A stretch of 64,000 nucleotides of DNA from Bacteroidota bacterium (GTDB lineage Bacteria > Bacteroidota > Bacteroidia > Bacteroidales > FEN-979): NCBI GenBank assembly GCA_026391775.1, contig JAPLDK010000055.1:1-64000 (forward strand), in the 5' to 3' direction. Under the pieces are notes generated by a model. That model searched no databases and was not told where the DNA came from. It saw nothing but the letters and a program-made list of their open reading frames with translations. A program made the translations under genes and the position numbers. Of this stretch, positions 34,439 to 42,413 are shown piece after piece (the stretch's first letter is position 1; each line of letters begins with the position of its first letter).

Positions 34439-36091
34439 TTAAAACCCAAGATTTATTTGGGCATAGATCCGGTTATACTGTTCCGACTTCTCAAACGTGC
34501 CTTCATAGTAAACCGACATTGAGAACTTTTTCCAGATCCTCCAGCTGAGATTGACCTCGCCGACATTCTGCAAGGTCGTCATTTCATTATTGTAGAAACG
34601 GTAATCGGTATACCGGTAATTAAGGCCTGCAAACAGCTTACCGGCGACAAGATCCTTTGACAGACCGATCCCATAAATGTTTCCGTTGATATAGCTTGTC
34701 TGAAGAATAGTAACTGTTGCGGTAGCAGCAACGTTTATGCCGGGAATCTGAGTATAGGTTATATAACCGTAAAAATTTTTGCTTGGCTTGGGGTCGGCTT
34801 TCTCAAAACGGTAGCCGCCTGTCAAACCAATAGCCAGCTTGTTTGCCGGTCTGATCACCGCCTGAAGTGAATACCCCTGCAGTGTCTGGGGATCGGTGAG
34901 CTTTTCGAGAAGGTTTTTATATGTTTCATAATAGATCACATTCTGCCTTGCACTATATGAGAACGAAAGGGAGAGTTGTTTAATGACCCGGTAATTTAAC
35001 GACAGATAGAGATTCGTGAGGTTGAATGTATTGCTTGATTTATAAGTACTGTCGGGCTGGTTAAATACTAATTTGTAAAGATCAAGCTCAACTGATCCGA
35101 AAAAGGTGAGATTTTTCACAAGGGAGTTTACGTGCTGAAGATAGACAAACCTGCGATCGGTATTCCAGTTATTGGTTTGATTGATAAATGCCAGGGTGGT
35201 CTGCATGGTACCATTCTTCGCTTTGTATTCATTGTAAAGGTATGCTCCGAGCTGAAACAGGTTTGCATTAAAACTGTAGTCGGTATAATCGGGCCTGAAA
35301 CCGGCAATCACCCCTATGCTGATGGGTTTGAACTTCAACTCAAACTGCAAGCCGTCGTTGGCGCCCATATTGGAAAGCTTTGGATTGATCTTACGCCCGA
35401 GCAGAAGGCTTGCCTTCGTTCCAAAATCATAGTTCAGGTTCAGATTATACACTTTCAAGCCATTAAAAATATTCGATTGTATCTCATTCCAGTTTTGGTT
35501 GCTGTGTGTAAATGACAGGAAGACCTCGGCTGAGAGGTTGGTATTTCCCAGGTTCCTGCCCATCAACGAAAACGTATATTTCATCCGTTGTGAATTTGTA
35601 GAGGAGTTGTTTGAGAAATCGGTATAGGATGCGATTTGAAAAAAACCGTGCACAGCTTGCCTGCCGGCTTTTGGCTTGGGCTTTTCAATAGCCGGAGTAC
35701 TTGCTGTTACAGGCGTGACAGCTGTTGAATCGGATTTCTTTTCAGTTGGTATCACTGCGGATGTGGGCGCGGGTGCCTCCGGCCTTAGGGCAGATCCAAG
35801 ACCAGGCCTGTGGTAAATTTTGTTACCAACAGCGGGAGTCAAAGATGAAACCGGGATACAGACACACGAGATGGATGAAAGGTCCTTAACTATTAGGGAA
35901 GGGATGAGCTTATCTCCCTGCATAACAAACAACGTATCCCCGGCCTTTATCCTGCCGGTTGATAGAAATTTCACATAAACACTCTGGGAACTGATAAATG
36001 AAACTGTTCCCTCTTCAGTTGTACCTGTAGTCTGGCCTTTCAGGACCAATCCGGAAAAGATAAAAAGAAGTAGCGGCAGCAGGTATCTCAT
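34439..36091 (-). CDS. Outer-membrane beta-barrel protein of the cytochrome operon
   Basis: 550 residues. Signal peptide (LPLLLFIFSGLVLKGQ), a small beta domain (~25-100, VSFISSQSVYVKFLSTGRIKAGDTLFV) resembling an SH3-type fold, a Pro/Ala/Thr linker (~105-150), then ~400 residues of alternating amphipathic strands with aromatic girdles (LNLNYDFGTKASLLLGRKI, LFAGLNYRYTDYRFY) and a C-terminal Phe (YAQINLGF), hallmarks of an outer-membrane barrel. No named family is recognised. Seven bases separate it from the 30-heme cytochrome gene upstream and zero from the reductase gene downstream. Together with the cytochromes it could form a porin-cytochrome conduit. Confidence 0.75.
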   Translation of the reverse strand: MRYLLPLLLFIFSGLVLKGQTTGTTEEGTVSFISSQSVYVKFLSTGRIKAGDTLFVMQGDKLIPSLIVKDLSSISCVCIPVSSLTPAVGNKIYHRPGLGSALRPEAPAPTSAVIPTEKKSDSTAVTPVTASTPAIEKPKPKAGRQAVHGFFQIASYTDFSNNSSTNSQRMKYTFSLMGRNLGNTNLSAEVFLSFTHSNQNWNEIQSNIFNGLKVYNLNLNYDFGTKASLLLGRKINPKLSNMGANDGLQFELKFKPISIGVIAGFRPDYTDYSFNANLFQLGAYLYNEYKAKNGTMQTTLAFINQTNNWNTDRRFVYLQHVNSLVKNLTFFGSVELDLYKLVFNQPDSTYKSSNTFNLTNLYLSLNYRVIKQLSLSFSYSARQNVIYYETYKNLLEKLTDPQTLQGYSLQAVIRPANKLAIGLTGGYRFEKADPKPSKNFYGYITYTQIPGINVAATATVTILQTSYINGNIYGIGLSKDLVAGKLFAGLNYRYTDYRFYNNEMTTLQNVGEVNLSWRIWKKFSMSVYYEGTFEKSEQYNRIYAQINLGF

Positions 36092-36098
36092 ATCTGGC

Positions 36099-38519
36099 TT
36101 ATTCTTTACGCTTAAAATTATTTGGCACCCTGATCAGCTTACCTCCGGTACTCCCGGTTGGATGACAACTGTAGCATGAAGCACTGTTATAAGAATACCC
36201 TGAAACACCCTGGTGAGAGTTGTCCATAGAACTCTGCGGATGGCAGGAAGTAGTACAGGTGAATACCTGGAAGTTGCTGGCATTCGGGTGACAGTCGGAA
36301 CAAAGTGTCCATCTGCCCTGATGATGCCCTGAATAGATTGGGAAATACTGCCCGTCATGGTTAAAGGTCGAAGGTGTCCATGCAATTTGCGTATGACAGG
36401 ACGCACAATCGGTTGGGAACCCGGCTGCTGCATGGTTCGGGTTTGTGGTTTGGTTGTAATTTGTAAGATGGCATCCCACGCAAGTATTCGGAATATTGTT
36501 GTTGTAATTGCCGTTATGACAGGTTGCGCAGACAACTGCTGTATGAGCGCCCTGAAGCACATAATAATTGTTATGTATCGGGAAGGTAGCAGGCTTCCAG
36601 CCCGGTGTAGTCGTATGGCAGTTATCACAGTTATTCGGGATCCCCAATGTGACGTGGTTGGGGTTCGTTGTCTGATTATAGGTTGCCTGATGGCATCCCA
36701 CACAGGTATTTGGCGGGTTGACGTAATTGCCGTTATGACACTGTGTACAGTTGTTTGCAATGTTTGCATGAGCCCCTGTCAGCGGATAGTAATTACTGTG
36801 TATGGGGAATGATGCCGGTTTCCAGCCCGTGGCTGTGGTATGGCATGTGGCACAGGTATTCGGAATGTTTTTAGCCGGGTGATTTGGGTTCGTCGTTGCA
36901 TTGTAATTTGCCTGATGGCAGGCAAAACAATCCGTTGGAGTACCTTGGAATCCATTCGAGTGACACTGACTACATGGCGTGGTCAGGTGAGCACCGGTCA
37001 AGGGGAAATTGCCATTATTATGGTTAAAGGCTCCCGAAACACTACCTGTCGGATGACATTCATAACAGTAAAGACTGGCATAAACATATCCCCCGACTCC
37101 GTTATGCTTGCTGTCCATATCAGGCTGATTGTGTGAATGGCAGTCAATACAGCTGAAGGTTTTAAAACTGCCTGTCGTGGTATGGCATTCGGCGCAGGTG
37201 GTCCATGTACCTGCATGTTTGCCTGAATAAACCGGGAAGTATTGAGCATCATGCTGAAGGTAAGTTGCCGGTTTCCAGCCCGGGTTGGTTGTATGACAGG
37301 TAACACAGGTCGTCGGGATGTTGGCTGTCTGATGATTTGGATTCGTGGTAGCATTGTAATTTGCCTGATGGCAGGCAAAACAGTCTGTCGGGGTCCCCTG
37401 GAATCCACTGGTATGGCACTGACCACAGGGTGTTGTGATATGAGCCCCGGTGAGGGGGAATTTCCCGTTATTATGGTTAAAGGCTCCCTGAACACTGCCT
37501 GTGGGATGACATTCATAGCATGGAAGGCTGGCATAGGTGTATCCGCCTACTCCGTTATGCTTGCTGTCCATATCAGGCTGGTTGTGAGCATGGCAGTCGA
37601 TACAACTGAAGGATTTGAGGCTGCCCGGGGTGGTATGGCAGTCGGTACATGCATTCCATGTGCCTGCATGTTTGCCCGAATAGACCGGGAAGAACTGCGC
37701 ATCATGAGATGTAAAAGTCGCCGGTTTCCATCCCGGGTTTGTTGTATGACAATCACTGCAGCTGGTGGGAAAGTTCGTTGTTATATGATTCGGGTTGGTT
37801 GTTGCATTGTAGTTTGACTGATGACAGGTAACACATTCTTTTGACAGGTTTGAGTAATTGCCATTCACATGACATAACCCGCAATCGCCTATAGCATGGC
37901 CGTTAGTAAGGGGGAAAAAGTCATGGTTGATATTTGTTGTGGCCCACGTAAAACTAAACAATGAATGGCATTCGGAGCAGTTCTTTGAATACCCACCCTG
38001 AACATGATTGGGTTTTGTAGTAGCCAGATAATCCTTAGCATGGCAGTCGAAACATTCCACTCCCTGAGGCTCAAATCTAAGCTGGGAGGCCGATGGATGA
38101 CAACGCGAGCAGTCCGATGTGTAATGCGGGCCCACGAGCGGGAACCTGCTTTTCTGGTGCATATCCGTGATATTCTCCACTATCCAGGATTTCGAAGTAT
38201 GACATCTTCCGCAGTCGGGACCCACCGTCTGATAATGCATATCGGTATGACAGTCCACACAGGCAGTCTTCGCTTCAGAGAACACAAGGCTCTTATGGCA
38301 TTGCCTGCAGTTTATAACCTGATGCTGGCCTGCCAGGGGCATAGCCGTCTTATTATGATCGAAAGCATAGATCGATTTATCGAATGTCCACCCTTTCGAA
38401 CTATGACAAAGATCACAGCTGAGCTTAAAATCTTTGCCGTGGGGCGAATCCGCCATCAGCCGTATAGCCATCAGCGAAAATACCGGCAAGAGCAGGATGA
38501 TTAATGACAACTTTCGCAT
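36099..38519 (-). CDS. Multiheme cytochrome c with 30 CxxCH plus one CxxxCH motif
   Basis: 806 residues with an N-terminal signal peptide (LSLIILLLPVFSLMAIRLMA). I count 30 CxxCH heme-attachment motifs and one CxxxCH (CTTSCH, 36240-36257), that is up to 31 c-type hemes. Many extra His residues, often in NPNH, FPIH or FNHN strings, could be distal ligands. The middle holds two tandem 151-residue units (453 bp) with six CxxCH each, then shorter related units. There is no lipobox and no recognisable surface-sorting domain. Such density suits a long heme wire. Its start overlaps the end of the 20-heme gene by 19 bases, and an outer-membrane barrel gene follows. Confidence 0.93.
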   Translation of the reverse strand: MRKLSLIILLLPVFSLMAIRLMADSPHGKDFKLSCDLCHSSKGWTFDKSIYAFDHNKTAMPLAGQHQVINCRQCHKSLVFSEAKTACVDCHTDMHYQTVGPDCGRCHTSKSWIVENITDMHQKSRFPLVGPHYTSDCSRCHPSASQLRFEPQGVECFDCHAKDYLATTKPNHVQGGYSKNCSECHSLFSFTWATTNINHDFFPLTNGHAIGDCGLCHVNGNYSNLSKECVTCHQSNYNATTNPNHITTNFPTSCSDCHTTNPGWKPATFTSHDAQFFPVYSGKHAGTWNACTDCHTTPGSLKSFSCIDCHAHNQPDMDSKHNGVGGYTYASLPCYECHPTGSVQGAFNHNNGKFPLTGAHITTPCGQCHTSGFQGTPTDCFACHQANYNATTNPNHQTANIPTTCVTCHTTNPGWKPATYLQHDAQYFPVYSGKHAGTWTTCAECHTTTGSFKTFSCIDCHSHNQPDMDSKHNGVGGYVYASLYCYECHPTGSVSGAFNHNNGNFPLTGAHLTTPCSQCHSNGFQGTPTDCFACHQANYNATTNPNHPAKNIPNTCATCHTTATGWKPASFPIHSNYYPLTGAHANIANNCTQCHNGNYVNPPNTCVGCHQATYNQTTNPNHVTLGIPNNCDNCHTTTPGWKPATFPIHNNYYVLQGAHTAVVCATCHNGNYNNNIPNTCVGCHLTNYNQTTNPNHAAAGFPTDCASCHTQIAWTPSTFNHDGQYFPIYSGHHQGRWTLCSDCHPNASNFQVFTCTTSCHPQSSMDNSHQGVSGYSYNSASCYSCHPTGSTGGKLIRVPNNFKRKE
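36667..37760 (-). repeat. 453-bp tandem repeats in the 30-heme cytochrome gene
   Basis: Two adjacent units of 453 bp (151 residues) can be aligned; for example, the same GTTATGCTTGCTGTCCATAT string occurs at 37101 and 37554. Each unit encodes six CxxCH motifs in the same order (CxDCHTT..., CxxCHTT, CIDCH, CYECH, CxQCH, CFACH). Partial, more diverged copies continue on the low-coordinate side. The outer limits are approximate. Confidence 0.8.
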
Positions 38520-40090
38520 CTCGTATCCTTTATTTTATAAAGTACATAGGTAATATTCTGTTCAGTTACTGTTTTGTGGCATTTGGCACAGGCCACATTC
38601 TGGTGTTTTCCGTCAAGTTTGAAAGTAGTTTTGTTATGATCAAAAGTAGTGATCTTCCAAAGACTGGCATTATGACAGCGCAAACAATCGGTTATCCCGT
38701 TGGTTTCAAACTGCCTGTTATGGTTATCCTTATGGCAGTTGGAACAGTTTGCCGACATATCAGCAAACTGCTGCTGATCAACTCCTGTACTATCCTTCTT
38801 AAAATGACAGGCACGGCAGCTTAAGGTTGCATGGGGTCCTGTAATTGCAAACTGGGTCAGAGAATGATCAAAGCTTACTTCACCCCAATGGGAAGGGTTA
38901 TGACAAATTGAACAATTATTATCGGGATAGTATTTTTTATTAATGAAGCCTTCATGGATGTCCTTGTGACAATCAGCACAGCGGATACCGATCTGCCTGA
39001 AACTCCATTTTTCCTGCTTCTTATGGCAGGCAAAGCATGGAGTTGCAAGATGCGCCCCATCTAATTTAAAGTTCGCAGAATTATGCTGCTCAATTGTAAA
39101 TGAAGTCCCGGTGAAGCCTTTGGTGGAATGACAGCCCGAACAATCCGGAATAACTCCCTGTTTAGCAAACTGCCCGTAATGATAATCGCTATGGCAGTCA
39201 AAACAGCGACTGTGCTTCACAGGGTCGGTGACATTGGTTTTATGGCAGGATTTGCATGGAACTCCCTGGTGCTTGTTCTCAAGCGGGTACTTTGTTTTGA
39301 AATGATCAAAGTTGCTGATTCCTTTTACCGTATGGAAGGATGCTTCAGAATGGCACGACATACAGTTTGGGCCAAACTGGCCGTGATGCGGGTCGGTATG
39401 ACAGTTTGAACATTGCTTATACAGTATTCCCGAAAACTGCTGGAATTTAATAGTATTCGTCATTGTCACAGGGTGGCATTTCACACAGGGGACTGTCTGG
39501 TGCATGCCCTGGAGGGGGAATTTTGCTGAAGCATGATTGAACTTAGGTGCAGGTTTGAAAGCGGCGTCCCCATGACAGTTCAGGCATGGAGCAGTGATTG
39601 TCTTCTGATGATAGTCGGTATGGCAGGGCAGGCAGTTTGTATTAAGCCCAAGATAAGTGAATTTTTTGCTTTTAAGTTTCCCATTGGCGATAAACTCCGC
39701 CTTATGGCAATCCTTGCATACTTTCTTTGAATGTGCACCGCTCAGGGTAAACCCTGTAAGGGTGTGATTGAATTTCTCCTTATCAAAACGTATGATCTGG
39801 AAAGTCAGGCCATGGTGATCGCTATGGCAGGAAGTACAATTTTTACCTTTGACTTCTGATGAAGCATGATAGCCTTTGTGCAGATCAAGACGGGCCTTGA
39901 TTTCGGTATGGCAGGAAAGGCATTTGTCATTGGTGACCTTGTCGCCAAGGGTATGGCAATGGGTGCAGTTGGAGATACCTTCCAGGTGAGAATGTACCGA
40001 AGCCAGCTGGCCCGGAGAGATCTGTGCGATCACAGGGACAGTGGAAAACAGCATCAGTAAGAAAATATTTATAAAAAATATTCTCCTCAT
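38501..40090 (-). CDS. Multiheme cytochrome c with 20 CxxCH motifs
   Basis: 529 residues with signal peptide (IFLLMLFSTVPVIAQ) and 20 CxxCH motifs spread over the whole chain at 20-40 residue spacing, resembling the cytochrome c3/c7-like multiheme families. A recurring module is F-x-L-x-G-x-H ... C-x-x-C-H ... C-x-x-C-H, seen for example in FTLSGAHSKKVCKDCH and FPLQGMHQTVPCVKCH. The last motif, CESCH, ends exactly at the stop codon and lies inside the 19-base overlap with the next gene. It is likely periplasmic, between the membrane cytochrome b upstream and the larger cytochrome downstream. Confidence 0.93.
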   Translation of the reverse strand: MRRIFFINIFLLMLFSTVPVIAQISPGQLASVHSHLEGISNCTHCHTLGDKVTNDKCLSCHTEIKARLDLHKGYHASSEVKGKNCTSCHSDHHGLTFQIIRFDKEKFNHTLTGFTLSGAHSKKVCKDCHKAEFIANGKLKSKKFTYLGLNTNCLPCHTDYHQKTITAPCLNCHGDAAFKPAPKFNHASAKFPLQGMHQTVPCVKCHPVTMTNTIKFQQFSGILYKQCSNCHTDPHHGQFGPNCMSCHSEASFHTVKGISNFDHFKTKYPLENKHQGVPCKSCHKTNVTDPVKHSRCFDCHSDYHYGQFAKQGVIPDCSGCHSTKGFTGTSFTIEQHNSANFKLDGAHLATPCFACHKKQEKWSFRQIGIRCADCHKDIHEGFINKKYYPDNNCSICHNPSHWGEVSFDHSLTQFAITGPHATLSCRACHFKKDSTGVDQQQFADMSANCSNCHKDNHNRQFETNGITDCLRCHNASLWKITTFDHNKTTFKLDGKHQNVACAKCHKTVTEQNITYVLYKIKDTRCESCH

Positions 40091-40140
40091 AGTAGTGATG
40101 TTATATATGAGAATCCGTCGTGGTTATACCCAGGCACAGT

Positions 40141-41478
40141 CTATCTGTGCTTCAGCACTGCCTCTCCGAATTTCTTTGTTATCTGCAATCCAACTTTCAT
40201 AAGGAACTGCGTGGGCAGTTCGCCTCCTGCAAAAATGTAAACCAGGTCATTTTTCAGCCTGGCATTCTCCCCTCCTTCTCCTCCTGATGCAAGAGTTACT
40301 TCATCCTTTTCTATAACCACAAGGTTCGTGTTCAGCCTCACATCAACCAACCTCTGCTCAACAGCTTCTTCGATCCTCTCCTTGTTTTTTGGTTTTATGC
40401 GGCTGAAGGCCTCGCCCCTGTATGAAAGTATGACCTTGTTCCGGGGGGCAAGAAGTAGTGCCGATTCTATGGCGGAATCTCCCCCTCCCACTATCATGAT
40501 CTCTTTTCCGCTGATGATCTCGGGTTCCAGCAATCGGTAAGCAACTTTTTCAAGTTCCTCTCCGGGAACATTCAGTTTCCTGGGAGATCCCCTCCTTCCG
40601 ATAGAAAGCAATACAAAACGGGAAGTATATTTTTCCCCGCCCAGGGTTTCAACCCTGAAATGCCCGTCTTCATGCACAATAGCCTCGACTTTTGAATTTT
40701 CTTTAATTGTGATATTGTTTTTCTGAAGAACGGTCTTCCATAACTCCAGCAGTTCAGGTTTGCTGGTTTCGTATAGTTTCAGTTTGCCGTGAAGTGGGAG
40801 GTCCATGGGGGCAGTCATTACGATCTTGGACCTTGGAAAAGAGAAAACAGTACCGCCAAGGGTGTCCTGCTCAAGGGTGAGGCAGTTAAGGTTATGCCTT
40901 TTAGCGTTAAGTGAGGCCGAAATGCCTGCAGGGCCTGCTCCAACAACGATGAGGTCATATGAAGCATTATGATGTTTTTTACCTGCCTTAACAATATTTT
41001 CAACGGCCTGCCTGCCTTGCTCGACAGCATTCTTGATCAGGCCCATTCCACCAAGTTCACCGGCTATATATATTCCCGGGACATTGGTTTCAAAATTATA
41101 ATTTACGTGAGGCAGTTCAACACCTCGTTTGTCAGTACCAATGCAAAGTGTGATGGCTTGGGTGGGACAAGCATGGAAACAGGCGCCATGTCCAATACAA
41201 TGTGAGGCATTGATCGTCGTTGCCTTGCCATTTCTGATACCGAGGATATCCTTTTCAGGACAGGCGGCTATGCAGGCTCCGGTCTGTATGCATGTATTGG
41301 GATCAACAACTGGATGCAGGGAAACCGGTTCATACAATCCTTCCTGCTTGGCCTTTAATATCTTTTCCTCAACGAGATTTGATTTCCTTTTCTGCCTGCG
41401 TAAATACAGAATTACGACCACCAGGCAAAAAACAAATACCACAGAGTAGATCAGGATGTTTTCGAAAAGGGTTTCCAT
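40141..41478 (-). CDS. Membrane-anchored Fe-S/FAD pyridine-nucleotide-type oxidoreductase
   Basis: 445 residues: a transmembrane helix (~8-27), a ferredoxin-like region (60-110), and a thioredoxin-reductase-like two-dinucleotide domain with VGAGPAGIS (~177) and IVGGGDSAIESALL (~345). Each Fe-S motif reads C-x5-C-x3-C-P (Cys63/69/73; Cys94/100/104): the second Cys of the standard C-x2-C-x2-C-x3-C-P is Thr66 and His97, so the clusters may be 3Fe-4S or unusually ligated. A GIYIAGELGGMGLIKNAVEQG string links the halves. The catalytic CxxC of thioredoxin reductase is absent. I infer transfer of electrons between NAD(P)H, FAD and the adjacent diheme cytochrome b (8 bases upstream). Confidence 0.85.
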   Translation of the reverse strand: METLFENILIYSVVFVFCLVVVILYLRRQKRKSNLVEEKILKAKQEGLYEPVSLHPVVDPNTCIQTGACIAACPEKDILGIRNGKATTINASHCIGHGACFHACPTQAITLCIGTDKRGVELPHVNYNFETNVPGIYIAGELGGMGLIKNAVEQGRQAVENIVKAGKKHHNASYDLIVVGAGPAGISASLNAKRHNLNCLTLEQDTLGGTVFSFPRSKIVMTAPMDLPLHGKLKLYETSKPELLELWKTVLQKNNITIKENSKVEAIVHEDGHFRVETLGGEKYTSRFVLLSIGRRGSPRKLNVPGEELEKVAYRLLEPEIISGKEIMIVGGGDSAIESALLLAPRNKVILSYRGEAFSRIKPKNKERIEEAVEQRLVDVRLNTNLVVIEKDEVTLASGGEGGENARLKNDLVYIFAGGELPTQFLMKVGLQITKKFGEAVLKHR

Positions 41479-41486
41479 TCTTAAAT

Positions 41487-42353
41487 TTAAAATATCCAGC
41501 GATAACCCAGTACTATGGTCACACCAACATGAATCACCATAATGATCAGCATTACAATTGCGAAGGGCAGATGGGCGACATGCCAGTATTTGAACAGGTT
41601 CTGCATGGTAACCAGCCTGTCAATCCTTCTGTTCAATGTGATATCATGCTTTACAAGGTTCACAACTTCTTTCCTGTCGGCACGCGAAAGATTATTCTTC
41701 TTCACAGCTGCTTTTACACTGCTGATAGTCTTTCGCTCATTAAAATATTTCCTTGTAAATTTCAGGAATACGTTCTTCTCGTATAATTCTACTTTTCTTT
41801 TGGTAGAGTCTAAGATAAGGTTGTAGCTTTCTTCATCGAGTTTATAAGATTCGGACAAAATAGTTCCTATATTGCTTTTCAGATCCCTTACCTCATTTAA
41901 ACTCAATTCCCTCCCTTCTATTGTTCTTGGGATCTGAATATATATAAACCTGCCTATGACACCGCTCAGGAAAACTGCGACCATGCTCCAGAAACTCACG
42001 GCTACCAGGCCCCCGAATTTAAAAGAAGTGTGAAAAAGAACCAAAACAGGGCCCAGGGTGCAGAGAAAAATATGGAACTCAAGCCAATGCTTTAATAAAC
42101 CAAAACGGCCCAGGAACCTGCTTCTTTTTCTGACCATATAAAGTACAATGCCCAGTATCATAGATAGTGAACCAATGATCCCGAACCCATGTCCCCAGCC
42201 TCCACCAGGCTTCAGAAGGGTATGGCCCTGGTGAAAGAACCTTTCCTCAAGCGGGAGCCTGTAATAGGAGTACCCATAATAACATAATAGTGCAAACGTG
42301 ACCAAAACAATAGCACTCAGAGCAAAAATGTATAATTTATGAGTATAAGACAT
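41487..42353 (-). CDS. Diheme membrane cytochrome b-like protein
   Basis: 288 residues with five hydrophobic helices (~6-30, 52-74, 89-110, 115-137, 257-283) and a charged cytoplasmic-type loop of ~115 residues. Two helices each carry an H-x13-H pair: His94/His108 and His261/His275, the spacing that holds two stacked b hemes in ferric-reductase and cytochrome-b type four-helix bundles. No named family is recognised. As first gene of the run, followed by the Fe-S/FAD protein and two multiheme cytochromes, it is the natural candidate for carrying electrons across the inner membrane. Confidence 0.75.
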   Translation of the reverse strand: MSYTHKLYIFALSAIVLVTFALLCYYGYSYYRLPLEERFFHQGHTLLKPGGGWGHGFGIIGSLSMILGIVLYMVRKRSRFLGRFGLLKHWLEFHIFLCTLGPVLVLFHTSFKFGGLVAVSFWSMVAVFLSGVIGRFIYIQIPRTIEGRELSLNEVRDLKSNIGTILSESYKLDEESYNLILDSTKRKVELYEKNVFLKFTRKYFNERKTISSVKAAVKKNNLSRADRKEVVNLVKHDITLNRRIDRLVTMQNLFKYWHVAHLPFAIVMLIIMVIHVGVTIVLGYRWIF

Positions 42354-42413
42354 ATTGCAGTAATTTTTAAAACCAGAGGAAATTTATAGCTTTGTGCACT
42401 TAAATACAAATAT
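42354..42413. promoter_or_regulatory. Divergent promoter region of the cytochrome operon and the NrfJ-like gene
   Basis: Sixty bases separate two divergent starts. The plus strand has TAGCTTTG (42387-42394), 19 bases before the lipoprotein ATG. The minus strand has TATATTTG (42414-42407), 53 bases before the cytochrome b ATG. Both match TAnnTTTG; neither has a TTG at proper spacing. Shared control of the two transcripts is plausible. Confidence 0.4.

Noticed and set aside
36134-37534. Long open frames overlapping the multiheme cytochrome genes on both strands
   Set aside because: They are shadows of the Cys/His-rich cytochrome frames: no signal peptide, no coherent motifs, and the opposite frame has 30 heme motifs.
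36300-37900. CRISPR-like periodicity
   Set aside because: The repeats are coding, 453 bp and shorter variants, with every copy keeping heme motifs in frame; there are no short direct repeats with unique spacers.
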